Assembly (NCBI GenBank): GCA_903907745.1
Contig: CAIVPF010000087.1
Span: 50,134-114,133 of the forward strand
Direction of reading: 5' to 3'
Source of the DNA: an uncultured Cytophagaceae bacterium
GTDB lineage: Bacteria > Bacteroidota > Bacteroidia > Cytophagales > Spirosomataceae
Length of the DNA: 64,000 nt
Position numbers and translations under genes: made by a program. Shown in pieces: positions 1-7,902 of the stretch; position 1 is the first letter of the stretch; each line of letters opens with the position of its first letter. The notes under the pieces were generated by a model. The model was not told the origin of the DNA, did not search any database, and was given only the letters and a program-made list of their open reading frames with translations.

Positions 1-2
1 TT

Positions 3-848
3 TTTACGGGTGATCAAGTAATTGATTTTATGTTGCCGAATGGTTTACGTCAAATTCAAACAGCATCCCGGTGGCAAGAAAATCCATTGCCAACCGTATA
101 CCCAATCTTTACTCCGGATACTTTTCAAAATGCTGCTTTTTATCATCCAGAGATGAACTTTTTGTCGGTTCAGGCAGAAGATTTAATGGATAATGCTGAG
201 CTTTTAAATTCGATAGGAGCTCATAAAAATCTTGTAATAGTTCTCAAAAGTAAGAATGCGCATCAAATGGCCGCTTTGCGTCGAGGATTTTTTGAGTTAG
301 TGAAAAATAATTTGTTGGCCCCCGTCATCATTCACCTGAGCTATATTCAGATAAGTGAAAGCGCGTTACAAGTATTTGCACCGGCAGATGGTGGAGCCTT
401 GTTTATTGATGGATTTGGGGATGGCTTGTTGATTTCGACCCCGTTTGAAAAAAATCGAGAAGCTATTTGTAACAGTACGAATTTTGGAACCTTACAAGCG
501 AGTCGCGTTCGAATCTCCAAAACCGAATACATCTCCTGCCCTTCTTGTGGTCGAACGCTTTTTGATTTACAAGAAACGACCGCTCGGATTCGGAAAGAAA
601 CAGATCATTTGAAAGGAATTAAAATCGGCATAATGGGCTGTATCGTGAATGGTCCAGGTGAAATGGCAGATGCCGATTATGGCTATGTGGGCATAGGAAA
701 GGATAAAATAGCTTTGTATAAAGGCCAGGAAGTTGTTAAAAAATCAGTGCCGGCGGATGCCGCAGTACATGAATTAATTCAATTGATAAAAGATCACGGT
801 GACTGGAAAGAGGCACCTACAACCCAAGCAACTCATGAGCAGAATTAA
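3..848 (+). CDS. ispG: IspG, (E)-4-hydroxy-3-methylbut-2-enyl-diphosphate synthase, C-terminal part
   Basis: This is the 3' part of ispG. The frame is already open at base 3, so the true start lies before the window and the ATG at base 30 is internal. IspG is the iron-sulfur enzyme that converts 2-C-methyl-erythritol-2,4-cyclodiphosphate to HMBPP in the MEP isoprenoid pathway. The [4Fe-4S] ligand motifs are visible: CPSCGRT about two thirds along the visible part, then GCIVNGPGE. The stretch before CPSCGRT resembles the extra domain that separates the TIM barrel from the reductase-like domain in the long IspG of Bacteroidota and plants; this is inferred, since the N-terminus is not visible. 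The stop overlaps the start of the next small gene by 14 bases, suggesting translational coupling. Confidence 0.95.
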   Translation, partial: FTGDQVIDFMLPNGLRQIQTASRWQENPLPTVYPIFTPDTFQNAAFYHPEMNFLSVQAEDLMDNAELLNSIGAHKNLVIVLKSKNAHQMAALRRGFFELVKNNLLAPVIIHLSYIQISESALQVFAPADGGALFIDGFGDGLLISTPFEKNREAICNSTNFGTLQASRVRISKTEYISCPSCGRTLFDLQETTARIRKETDHLKGIKIGIMGCIVNGPGEMADADYGYVGIGKDKIALYKGQEVVKKSVPADAAVHELIQLIKDHGDWKEAPTTQATHEQN

Positions 849-1023
849 AGATCAATTTAAAGTTGGCGAAGTTTTCACCTATTTTGTTCGGGTTTTTCAA
901 AAACCTAAACCGGGCGCGCCGACGAACTTCAACATTCGTACTATGCACACCATCAATAAAATATCAATTGTGATGTTTTTGTTTTGTGTCCTCGTTATGA
1001 TTTATCGAGCCTTTACGCGTTAA
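835..1023 (+). CDS. Small single-pass membrane protein (DUF6728-like)
   Basis: A 62-residue protein starting at the ATG at 835 inside the end of ispG; an upstream in-frame ATG at 799 would lie deeper inside ispG and is less likely. It has a basic, soluble N-terminal half and one C-terminal transmembrane helix (about residues 39-58, ISIVMFLFCVLVMIY) followed by a short RAFTR tail. The layout, including a PNAPT-like stretch (here KPGAPTNFN), resembles small Bacteroidota proteins labelled DUF6728; that name is from memory and only moderately sure. No function is known. The 14-base overlap with ispG implies co-transcription. It ends in a 4-base convergent overlap with the next gene. Confidence 0.7.
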   Translation: MSRIKDQFKVGEVFTYFVRVFQKPKPGAPTNFNIRTMHTINKISIVMFLFCVLVMIYRAFTR

Positions 1024-2063
1024 TTCAGTCCGTATTTACACCAATTGCTTTGTGCGAATTTTAAGGCCTTTTTGTCCTTAGTTTTCCCTTTGACGAAATC
1101 ACAAAGAAATTGATATTCCTTTGGTCCTGGGGCGTTAGGTAGCACATCCAATAAGTTTTGAATCACCTTAAGCGCTTCATTCGCCTTTTTCACTTTGAAT
1201 AAATAGGTGGCCTCAACCATCCAAGTTCTGCGAACTATGGAATTAGGTTCAATGCCGGCCTTTTTCATCTGATCTTTCAATTTGGCAATTCCTGATGCAT
1301 TTAATTGATTTGCCTGAGAACTTGTCATCACGATTTGAAATACATTTTCATAAATCATCCGAACTAAATTAGCATCAAAAGCCCGACTATAAGCCGGAAT
1401 ATGATTCACATAATAGTCAAACAATACATTGTCATGGTTCATCATGACGGTTTGTAGGACATTTAATGTGCTTTGCGTGAAATAAGCGGTTGTGGGAAGG
1501 ATTTTAGCGTATTCGTTGATCACTTTAACGTTCGTGACCGTATCCCCCATAATGCGTGCGTATTGCGCATAATTTAAAAGGAAGGCAGGATTTCGATCCC
1601 CGGATTTAAATTTGGCCGCGAAATTTTGGGCAAATTCAGCTGGATTGGAGGCTTTTTGACCTATGGAATTCACATTGATTACAGAATTTTCTTTCTCTCC
1701 GAATGATTTAGCCTGAACCACTTTCATTGTTTTCGGATCGAAAAACAAAAAGGTAGGCGTCGCATTGATATTGATTTTCATCTGCTTCAGCAAATTGAAA
1801 TTTTCAGGATTATTCATGTCCAATTGAAAATTGACAAATTGCGCGTTATATAAAGTTCCGACTTGCGGTTGGGCAAATGTCCCCTTAAACGCCGCACAAA
1901 CATGGCAATCGGGTGCATATGCCTCGACGAAGAGAATTTTATTTTGTTGTTTCGCGGCATTCACCGCAACATTAAAATTAGTGGTCTTAATGAATTGAAT
2001 TCCTTTTTGGGCTTGAGCCGTCCACGTGGCGATAAAGACAAATGCGAGAATTAGTAATTTCAT
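1020..2063 (-). CDS. Secreted thioredoxin-fold protein
   Basis: A 347-residue protein with a clear N-terminal signal peptide (hydrophobic run, cleavage near TAQAQ at residues 15-19), so exported to the periplasm. Residues about 25-140 form a thioredoxin-like domain with the redox motif CHVC in the context APDCHVCAAFK, and the cis-proline segment INATPTFLFF. This resembles the Thioredoxin_7/DUF255-like group rather than classical TrxA. The remaining 200 residues look mostly helical and carry no motif I recognise. The likely role is a periplasmic disulfide reductase or isomerase; the partner is unknown. It lies 4 bases after gldC on the same strand, so the two are probably one operon. Confidence 0.8.
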   Translation of the reverse strand: MKLLILAFVFIATWTAQAQKGIQFIKTTNFNVAVNAAKQQNKILFVEAYAPDCHVCAAFKGTFAQPQVGTLYNAQFVNFQLDMNNPENFNLLKQMKININATPTFLFFDPKTMKVVQAKSFGEKENSVINVNSIGQKASNPAEFAQNFAAKFKSGDRNPAFLLNYAQYARIMGDTVTNVKVINEYAKILPTTAYFTQSTLNVLQTVMMNHDNVLFDYYVNHIPAYSRAFDANLVRMIYENVFQIVMTSSQANQLNASGIAKLKDQMKKAGIEPNSIVRRTWMVEATYLFKVKKANEALKVIQNLLDVLPNAPGPKEYQFLCDFVKGKTKDKKALKFAQSNWCKYGLN

Positions 2064-2067
2064 ATGT

Positions 2068-2421
2068 TTATTTTTGGCCTTTTTCAGCTTCTACGATCTC
2101 CTTTTTTAAATGTGCAGACAAGGTTCGACAAACCGCCTCGATTTCTTGGGCGAAAAAATGATCCCCTGTCGCTTGTAAGGATACATCTGAAACAGTTCCC
2201 ATGATTTCAATAAAAAATCGCTTCATGTCCAATACCTCCATATCTTTTGTCCATAGAGGAAGCGTTAATGTTCCTTTATGATAAGGATCCCATGTGGCCA
2301 CCAAAATGGCTTTTGTTTCTTCGATCCCTTCATTTGGATTATCGGTGGCCGACCAAGAAATTTGTTCTGGGATATTTTGATCGTCTAAAGAAATTTTAAA
2401 ATTTATTTCTGATTGTTTCAT
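2068..2421 (-). CDS. gldC: Gliding motility protein GldC
   Basis: A 117-residue protein matching GldC of gliding Bacteroidota in length and pattern: an IxFxxxLDxxxxPExIxWSA N-terminus, then a central LWTKDM segment followed by MKRFFIE, and a C-terminal helix. GldC is a small protein encoded with gldB in Flavobacterium and needed for full gliding motility/T9SS function; its biochemical role is unresolved. Here gldB is not adjacent; a thioredoxin-like gene follows instead. No signal peptide, so probably cytoplasmic. A candidate promoter box lies about 60 bases upstream. Confidence 0.85.
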   Translation of the reverse strand: MKQSEINFKISLDDQNIPEQISWSATDNPNEGIEETKAILVATWDPYHKGTLTLPLWTKDMEVLDMKRFFIEIMGTVSDVSLQATGDHFFAQEIEAVCRTLSAHLKKEIVEAEKGQK

Positions 2422-2483
2422 TTGTAAAGGCGTCTTTTCGATTCTAAGGTGTGTTTCAAAACCAAATAAATCGTATTTTCGTA

Positions 2484-2491
2484 CAAAAGTA
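2484..2491 (-). promoter_or_regulatory. Candidate -7 box for gldC operon
   Basis: On the minus strand this reads TACTTTTG, a perfect match to the Bacteroidota -7 consensus TAnnTTTG, 62 bases before the gldC start. No good -33 TTG is seen at the expected spacing, so support is from one element only. Confidence 0.4.
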
Positions 2492-2501
2492 AGAAAACTT
2501 A

Positions 2502-3752
2502 ATGGTTCGAGCAGAAATTATTACGATTGGTGATGAGATTCTTTATGGTCAAATATTGGATACAAATACCCAATGGATCAGTTTAGAGCTCGATAAATTA
2601 GGGATTAAAACCATTCGGAAATCTTCCGTAGGTGATCAAGCCTCCGAAATAACTCAGATATTAAATGAAGCCGCCGAACGAGCAGATCTCGTTTTTATTA
2701 CGGGTGGTTTAGGGCCGACTAAGGATGATTTAACCAAAAAAGTATTGGCTGATTATTTCGATTGTGGCCTAGCCATGCATCCTGAGGCCTTACAAGATGT
2801 GACTGATTTTTTTGCCAAACGTGGCCGCGAATTATCCGATATTAACCGGGATCAAGCTTTATTACCCACCAAGGCCCAATTTGTACCCAACAAACAAGGC
2901 ACAGCACCTTGTATGTGGTTTGAAGAAAAAGGCGTGGTTTGGGTTTCGATGCCTGGCGTTCCTTTCGAAATGAAGGCGATTATGGAAACGGAAGTTTTGC
3001 CACGGGTTACGAAGCATTTTAAAACGCCAGTTATTTTTCATAAAGTCATCAAAACGGTTGGAATCGGAGAATCCTATTTGTCTGACTTGATACAGGATTG
3101 GGAATTAGCTTTGCCCGAACATATTAAGCTTGCCTATTTGCCTTCACTTGGGATTGTTAAATTACGTTTAACGGCCTTTGGAGAGGATTTGCCTACATTA
3201 TCTGCGGATGTAGAAACTGTTTTGGCCCAAGTAATGCCGCTGATTTCATCCTATGTTTTTGGATATGAAAAGGAGGAATTAGCGGAGGTGGTCGGCGCTT
3301 TATTACGAAAAGAAAAGGCTAGTCTTGGATTGGCGGAAAGTTGCACGGGCGGTCATTTGGCTCATCAATTCACCCAAATATCAGGTAGTTCGGATTATTT
3401 TAAAGGTTGTATTGTTTCCTATGCGAATGAAGTTAAAATGGATCAATTAGGCGTTTCGTCTTCCATCCTATCGGAATTTGGTGCTGTCAGCGAAGCCTGT
3501 ATTACCGCGATGGCCGAAGGTGCGCGCAAGGTCTTGGGCTCAACCTACAGTTTAGCCACTTCGGGAATAGCGGGGCCTAATGGAGGTTCCACGGAAAAGC
3601 CGGTTGGGACGATATGGATCGCCTTAGCACATCCTGGAGGTGTGATTACCCGAAAATTACAATTAGCAGGTACTCGTATTCAAAATATTCACATGACCTC
3701 TTTAGCGGCAATTAATTTATTGAGGCGATTTTTACTACATGATTTAAACTAG
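2502..3752 (+). CDS. cinA: CinA, competence/damage-inducible protein (NMN amidohydrolase family)
   Basis: A 416-residue full-length CinA. The N-terminal domain (about 1-170) is a MoCF/MogA-like fold with the signature TGGLGPTKDDLT and a start MVRAEIITIGDEILYG. In CinA family enzymes it acts as an ADP-ribose/CoA pyrophosphatase-like domain. The C-terminal domain (about 255-416) is the PncC-type nicotinamide-nucleotide amidase, with ESCTGG near residue 280 and GIAGPNGGS followed by KPVGTIW near 355-370. The expected role is recycling NMN to nicotinate mononucleotide in NAD salvage. The E2 gene begins 3 bases after its stop, so the two are probably co-transcribed. Confidence 0.93.
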   Translation: MVRAEIITIGDEILYGQILDTNTQWISLELDKLGIKTIRKSSVGDQASEITQILNEAAERADLVFITGGLGPTKDDLTKKVLADYFDCGLAMHPEALQDVTDFFAKRGRELSDINRDQALLPTKAQFVPNKQGTAPCMWFEEKGVVWVSMPGVPFEMKAIMETEVLPRVTKHFKTPVIFHKVIKTVGIGESYLSDLIQDWELALPEHIKLAYLPSLGIVKLRLTAFGEDLPTLSADVETVLAQVMPLISSYVFGYEKEELAEVVGALLRKEKASLGLAESCTGGHLAHQFTQISGSSDYFKGCIVSYANEVKMDQLGVSSSILSEFGAVSEACITAMAEGARKVLGSTYSLATSGIAGPNGGSTEKPVGTIWIALAHPGGVITRKLQLAGTRIQNIHMTSLAAINLLRRFLLHDLN

Positions 3753-3755
3753 CAT

Positions 3756-5024
3756 ATGGCAATCACCGAAATCATCATGCCTAAAATGGGCGAAAGTATC
3801 ATGGAAGCTACCGTGTTGAATTGGTTGAAAAAACCAGGAGAATACGTTGAGGTCGATGAATTTATTTTGGAAGTTGCCACGGATAAGATTGATACCGAGG
3901 TCCCCTCGCCTGTTGCCGGATATTTAAAAGAAATTCTTATTCCGGTAGGTGAAATTGCCACCATTGGGAAAGCTATTTGTTTAATTGATGCCATCGGCGC
4001 CGTGTTGGTCCAGGAAAAGAGTTCATTTTCGAGCGAGGAGGTATTTCATCCAGAATCGGATTTAGGTGCACTTACGGATTTAAGTTTGGGGAATTTTGAT
4101 TCCATGAATGATAAGGCCAATCCTTGGATTTCACCCTTGATTAAGCAAATATGTTTGCAGGAAAAAGTAAGCCAACGAGAACTCAGTGAAATCATTGGTT
4201 CCGGTTTAGACAATCGCGTAACTAAAAAAGACGTGATGAATTACATTGCTGTTCGAAACGCTAAGCGTGTAATTTCTTCAGGGACTTTAAGCCAAGGTAC
4301 CGGATTGCGTCTGCCAGGCGATGAAGTGATCGAAATGGACCGCATGCGCAAAATGATTTCCGAGCGCATGGTGGATTCTAAACGCATCGCGCCGCATGTG
4401 ACCTCCTTTTTGGAAGCAGATATGACGAATATGGTTCATTGGCGAGAAAAAATCAAGAAATCCTTTCTTGACAAATACAAAGAGCCTATTACCTATACGC
4501 CCTTATTATTTTTGGCTACGGCCAAAGCTTTGCAAGATTTTCCAGGCATGAACATTTCAGTCGAAGGGAATTTTATCGTACAACACGCGCAAATTAATAT
4601 CGGAATGGCGGTGGCGCTTCCAAATGGTAATTTGATCGTTCCTGTTATTCACGAAGTAGATAAATTATCCCTCGTCGAATTAACCCAAAAAGTAAATGAT
4701 TTATCCAATCGTGCGCGAATCAATAAATTAAAACCGGCCGATTTGGAAGGAGGAACTTTTTCCATATCCAATATTGGTTCATTCGGGAATTTAATGGGGA
4801 CGCCGATTATCGTTCAGCCGCAAGTAGGTATTCTTGCTTTCGGTCTTATTGAGAAAAAACCTTCCGTAGTGACAGGCCCTGAGGGCGATTCCATTCAGAT
4901 TCGTCAAAAAATGTTCATTTCCCATTCTTATGACCATCGGGTAATCGACGGTTCCATGGGTGGTGGATTTCTAAAGCGGGTTTCCGATTATTTGGAGAAG
5001 TTCAAATTGGAAGAAGATTTATAA
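3756..5024 (+). CDS. Dihydrolipoamide acyltransferase, E2 of a 2-oxo acid dehydrogenase
   Basis: A 422-residue E2 with the canonical order. One N-terminal lipoyl domain (1-75) carries the lipoylated lysine in TDKIDTEV. A peripheral E1/E3-binding domain lies near 130-165 (SPLIKQICLQEKVSQRELSEI). The catalytic acyltransferase domain fills 190-422 with the active-site motif HRVIDG near the end. It forms the core of a pyruvate, 2-oxoglutarate or branched-chain complex; the substrate cannot be told from sequence, and no E1 or E3 gene is in the window. An E2 split from E1/E3 and following cinA is common in this phylum. A two-way hairpin terminator follows. Confidence 0.9.
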   Translation: MAITEIIMPKMGESIMEATVLNWLKKPGEYVEVDEFILEVATDKIDTEVPSPVAGYLKEILIPVGEIATIGKAICLIDAIGAVLVQEKSSFSSEEVFHPESDLGALTDLSLGNFDSMNDKANPWISPLIKQICLQEKVSQRELSEIIGSGLDNRVTKKDVMNYIAVRNAKRVISSGTLSQGTGLRLPGDEVIEMDRMRKMISERMVDSKRIAPHVTSFLEADMTNMVHWREKIKKSFLDKYKEPITYTPLLFLATAKALQDFPGMNISVEGNFIVQHAQINIGMAVALPNGNLIVPVIHEVDKLSLVELTQKVNDLSNRARINKLKPADLEGGTFSISNIGSFGNLMGTPIIVQPQVGILAFGLIEKKPSVVTGPEGDSIQIRQKMFISHSYDHRVIDGSMGGGFLKRVSDYLEKFKLEEDL

Positions 5025-5081
5025 ATATAGATTAACAAATTTTGGGGAATCATTCTTCATCAAACATATGTGGAAAGACAT

Positions 5082-5113
5082 AAAAAAAGCGACCAAGATT
5101 TGGCCGCTTTTTT
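5082..5113. terminator. Bidirectional terminator between E2 and desaturase genes
   Basis: A-tract, a stem GCGACCA / TGGCCGC with one A-C mismatch, a 5-base loop, then a T-tract. Because A- and T-tracts flank it symmetrically it can serve both convergent genes. Confidence 0.7.
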
Positions 5114-5124
5114 ATCGATTGCTT

Positions 5125-5886
5125 TTAAAACTTGGCATCGTCAGGTTTGATATTCGGTCTGATGATTTTCAGCAAGGTTAATAATTTGATCAAAGGATAC
5201 GTTGGATCAAATTCAAACCAGCGAGTCGCAAAATTCACGCGATTAGGCAATTTATGGTGGTTATTTTGAAATAATTCGCCCATCATTAATACGTCAAAAA
5301 CCAACGAGTTCTTCGAATGATCATGGTTATCATAATTCTGGTAGCCATATTTATGACCCGACCAATTCACGATTGCTCCATGTACAGGCCCCATTAAAAA
5401 ATGTACAGGCAACAAAAAGAAAAATGCCCAATGCATATCAAAATAAATGAACGCAGCAATGTATAATGAAATATATGCGACACCCCAACCAATCCTTGAA
5501 ATCCAAGAATCTCCAATCTTCTCAATGGTTTTGGAAACCGGATAATTGTGCTCAAAACGCTCCTCTATCTTCGATTTCCGATTTAAAACCGCATTGTAAA
5601 TATCCTTTGTTTTCCACATCATCGTGAATACATTGCTCGAAAACATGGGGGAATGAGGATCTTTTTTGGTGTCAGAAAAAGCATGGTGCATGCGATGTAA
5701 AATGGCATAGGCACGGGGACTTAAAAAACTCGATCCTTGGGATAAATAAGTCAAAAAATAAAAAAACTTTTCCCAATATTTATTCATCAAAAACATCTTG
5801 TGCGCCGAATAGCGGTGCAGAAAAAATGTTTGGCTAAACAAGGAAACGTACCAGTGAATAATAAAGGCTGGAAGTACTAATTGCAT
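5125..5886 (-). CDS. Acyl-CoA / delta-9-type fatty acid desaturase
   Basis: A 253-residue integral membrane desaturase. The three histidine boxes of the stearoyl-CoA/delta-9 family are present: HRYSAH (about 24-29), HRMHH (about 65-69) and NNHHK (about 210-214). Hydrophobic helices lie between them. It introduces a cis double bond into saturated acyl chains using O2 and electrons from a ferredoxin or cytochrome b5-like donor, adjusting membrane fluidity. The protein is shorter than animal SCD but normal for bacterial members. It follows the DUF4159 gene by 69 bases, a gap that holds its own candidate promoter. Confidence 0.9.
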   Translation of the reverse strand: MQLVLPAFIIHWYVSLFSQTFFLHRYSAHKMFLMNKYWEKFFYFLTYLSQGSSFLSPRAYAILHRMHHAFSDTKKDPHSPMFSSNVFTMMWKTKDIYNAVLNRKSKIEERFEHNYPVSKTIEKIGDSWISRIGWGVAYISLYIAAFIYFDMHWAFFFLLPVHFLMGPVHGAIVNWSGHKYGYQNYDNHDHSKNSLVFDVLMMGELFQNNHHKLPNRVNFATRWFEFDPTYPLIKLLTLLKIIRPNIKPDDAKF

Positions 5887-5907
5887 ATAGATTTATATAT
5901 TTAATTA

Positions 5908-5915
5908 CAAATATA
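5908..5915 (-). promoter_or_regulatory. Candidate -7 box for the desaturase gene
   Basis: Minus-strand TATATTTG, a perfect TAnnTTTG, 21 bases before the desaturase start. It suggests the desaturase can be transcribed apart from the rsmE operon. No clear -33 element. Confidence 0.45.
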
Positions 5916-5955
5916 CATAGCTTGATGCATATTTTAGCATTGATTATGATCAGTT

Positions 5956-6606
5956 TTAAGGATTCATAAAAGCGTATTGCAATAAATTCACGCCCATTTG
6001 TAATGCCTGCTCTCGTTTTTCCTGAGGATCTTGGTAGGTGTCAGCATCTTCCCAACCATTTCCAAGGTCTGTTTCATAGGAATAAAAACATAAAAGCCGG
6101 CCTTTAAAAATTAATCCAAATCCCTGTGCCGGCTTTCCATCATGCTCATGGATCTTCGGTAAACCCCGAGGAAAATCAAATTTTTGATGATACACCGGAT
6201 GGCTGAATGGCAGTTCCACAAAACTTAATTCCGGGAATACTTTTTTCATTTCTCTTCGAATGGAGGCGTCTAAGCCATAATTATCATCGATGTGTAAAAA
6301 TCCACCCCCGATTAAATAGGTTCTCAAATTTTTAATTTCGTCACTTTGAAAACTTACATTTCCATGGCCAGTTAAATGTATCCAAGGGTAGCGAAAAAGG
6401 TTGCTGCTGGAAAGTTCAATGGTTTCAGCTATACTTGAAATATTCGTGTGTAATGCCTGATTCGTAAATTCAATTAAATTAGGCAATGCGGTTTTGTTCG
6501 CATACCAATCACCCCCGCCTTGGTATTTCACCTTGGCTATTTTGATTTGACCATAGCAAGTTCCAAAACATAGTAAAAAACAAATAAAACTAAGCCTGAA
6601 TTTCAT
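5956..6606 (-). CDS. Secreted DUF4159 protein
   Basis: A 216-residue protein; the start is placed at the ATG at 6606 because it yields a proper signal peptide (MKFRLSFICFLLCFGTCYG) whereas the earlier ATG at 6624 only adds six residues. The mature part matches DUF4159: a YQGGGDWYA opening, GHGNVSF, GGFLHIDDNYG, and a C-terminal segment with ARG-like NLLQYAF. DUF4159 has a glutamine-amidotransferase-like fold and occurs in Bacteroidota and some other phyla with no proven activity. It overlaps the end of rsmE by 17 bases, so it is translationally coupled to that gene. Confidence 0.8.
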   Translation of the reverse strand: MKFRLSFICFLLCFGTCYGQIKIAKVKYQGGGDWYANKTALPNLIEFTNQALHTNISSIAETIELSSSNLFRYPWIHLTGHGNVSFQSDEIKNLRTYLIGGGFLHIDDNYGLDASIRREMKKVFPELSFVELPFSHPVYHQKFDFPRGLPKIHEHDGKPAQGFGLIFKGRLLCFYSYETDLGNGWEDADTYQDPQEKREQALQMGVNLLQYAFMNP

Positions 6607-7315
6607 GTAGTAAATGAATGGCATGTGTGACTGCGATTCCCGCGGTTTCCGTACGCAAAATGGATTGACCCAAACTAAATGGAATCCAATCCTGTGCGAT
6701 TAATTGATTACTTTCTTCTATAGAAAAATCTCCCTCGGGCCCCACGAGAATGTGGTATTCTTGTTTCAACTGAATCTGTTTACCTAAAATCGGGTCTGCA
6801 GGATCAGCTATATGGGCGAAAAAGTATTGTTGGTCTTTTTGTTTTACCTGATGCTTTTTCATGAGTTCAGACATGGGAATGATCTCATGGAATTGGGGTA
6901 AAAACAAATTTTTCGATTGTTTCAAGGCAGCAATGGCTGTTTTTTCCAAACGCTGTAATTTAATTTCTTTGCGTTCAGAAAAGCGACCGTGAAAAAAGTG
7001 AATCGAATGAATCCCAAATTCTGTGCATTTTTCGACCATCCATTCCATGCGTTCCATTTGTTTGGTGGGCGCTACATAAAGATGAATTTGAAAGGTTGGC
7101 TTTTCGCTTTGTTGGATGAGTTGAATCTGATTGTACAAGGTTCTCTTTGCGTCAACCTGCGTTATTTCCGCCGCATATTTATGACCTTTTCCATCCAATA
7201 TGTGAATTTTATCCCCATTTTTTACACGGAGGACCCGCGTAGCATGAAAGGAATCCTCTTCGCGTAAAAAGGATTGCTGAAGCGGATTCGGTTCATAAAA
7301 AACGTATGTACTCAT
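6590..7315 (-). CDS. rsmE: RsmE, 16S rRNA m3U1498 methyltransferase
   Basis: A 241-residue SPOUT-family methyltransferase that methylates N3 of U1498 in 16S rRNA in the assembled 30S subunit. Visible features: an N-terminal PUA-like domain (1-70), KQMERMEWMVEKCTELG-like helix (here KCTEFGI) about 80-100, and the C-terminal trefoil-knot AdoMet site with LVGPEGDFS (about 190-200) and SLGQSILRTETAG (about 212-225). Length is normal. It sits 3 bases after the acidic hypothetical gene and overlaps the DUF4159 gene. Confidence 0.93.
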   Translation of the reverse strand: MSTYVFYEPNPLQQSFLREEDSFHATRVLRVKNGDKIHILDGKGHKYAAEITQVDAKRTLYNQIQLIQQSEKPTFQIHLYVAPTKQMERMEWMVEKCTEFGIHSIHFFHGRFSERKEIKLQRLEKTAIAALKQSKNLFLPQFHEIIPMSELMKKHQVKQKDQQYFFAHIADPADPILGKQIQLKQEYHILVGPEGDFSIEESNQLIAQDWIPFSLGQSILRTETAGIAVTHAIHLLHEIQA

Positions 7316-7318
7316 GAA

Positions 7319-7885
7319 TTATTCTTCTTCGTCGTCGTCAGATCTAAAGGAATATAAGGACGGATCTAAGGTTAATTGATTCGTATTGAAATCATTGATA
7401 AATTTCTCTATCACCTCATCCTCAAGCGCTTCCACATATAAAGCGGCTTCCAATCCGATGCCATATTCAAAATGCTCATCGATCTCGATATATTCACTTA
7501 CCTTGATTTCTTCGCTTTCCTCGATTTCTTCGATGATTTCTAAAACCATCATTTCCACTTCCTCATCCAAAGCTTCGTTTGCTTGATACGTTTCATCCCG
7601 ATTTTCTAGTGGAACGTATAAAGGAAATTGCTCAATGGCCTCCCGCTCCGCTTCTTCATATAGGGTGCTTGCATAATGCAATTGCAAGGTGCAAATGATG
7701 GCATCGTAAATGACTTCTTGCTTGTTAAATTGTCCTATAAATTGAACATGAACCATTTCCTTATCGTTGCCAGCCGGAATATCTTCATCATCGATGTGAA
7801 TAAATGATTTTTTTTCCTGCGCGCACAAATGTTTTAATTGAGCTATTTCTTCCGGTAAATAGCCGGGATTCATTTCTTTTGTCAT
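7319..7885 (-). CDS. Acidic hypothetical protein downstream of glnN
   Basis: A 188-residue protein that I do not recognise. It has no signal peptide or membrane segment and is strongly acidic, with a Glu-rich stretch at about 105-135 (EMMVLEIIEEIEESEE) and a DDDEEE tail. It is predicted soluble and cytoplasmic. It starts 17 bases after glnN and ends 3 bases before rsmE, so it belongs to the glnN-rsmE transcription unit. Clean, conserved-looking codon use and tight spacing argue that it is a real gene. A link with nitrogen metabolism is only inferred from position. Confidence 0.7.
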   Translation of the reverse strand: MTKEMNPGYLPEEIAQLKHLCAQEKKSFIHIDDEDIPAGNDKEMVHVQFIGQFNKQEVIYDAIICTLQLHYASTLYEEAEREAIEQFPLYVPLENRDETYQANEALDEEVEMMVLEIIEEIEESEEIKVSEYIEIDEHFEYGIGLEAALYVEALEDEVIEKFINDFNTNQLTLDPSLYSFRSDDDEEE

Positions 7886-7902
7886 ACGATTTTGATTGAG
7901 AA

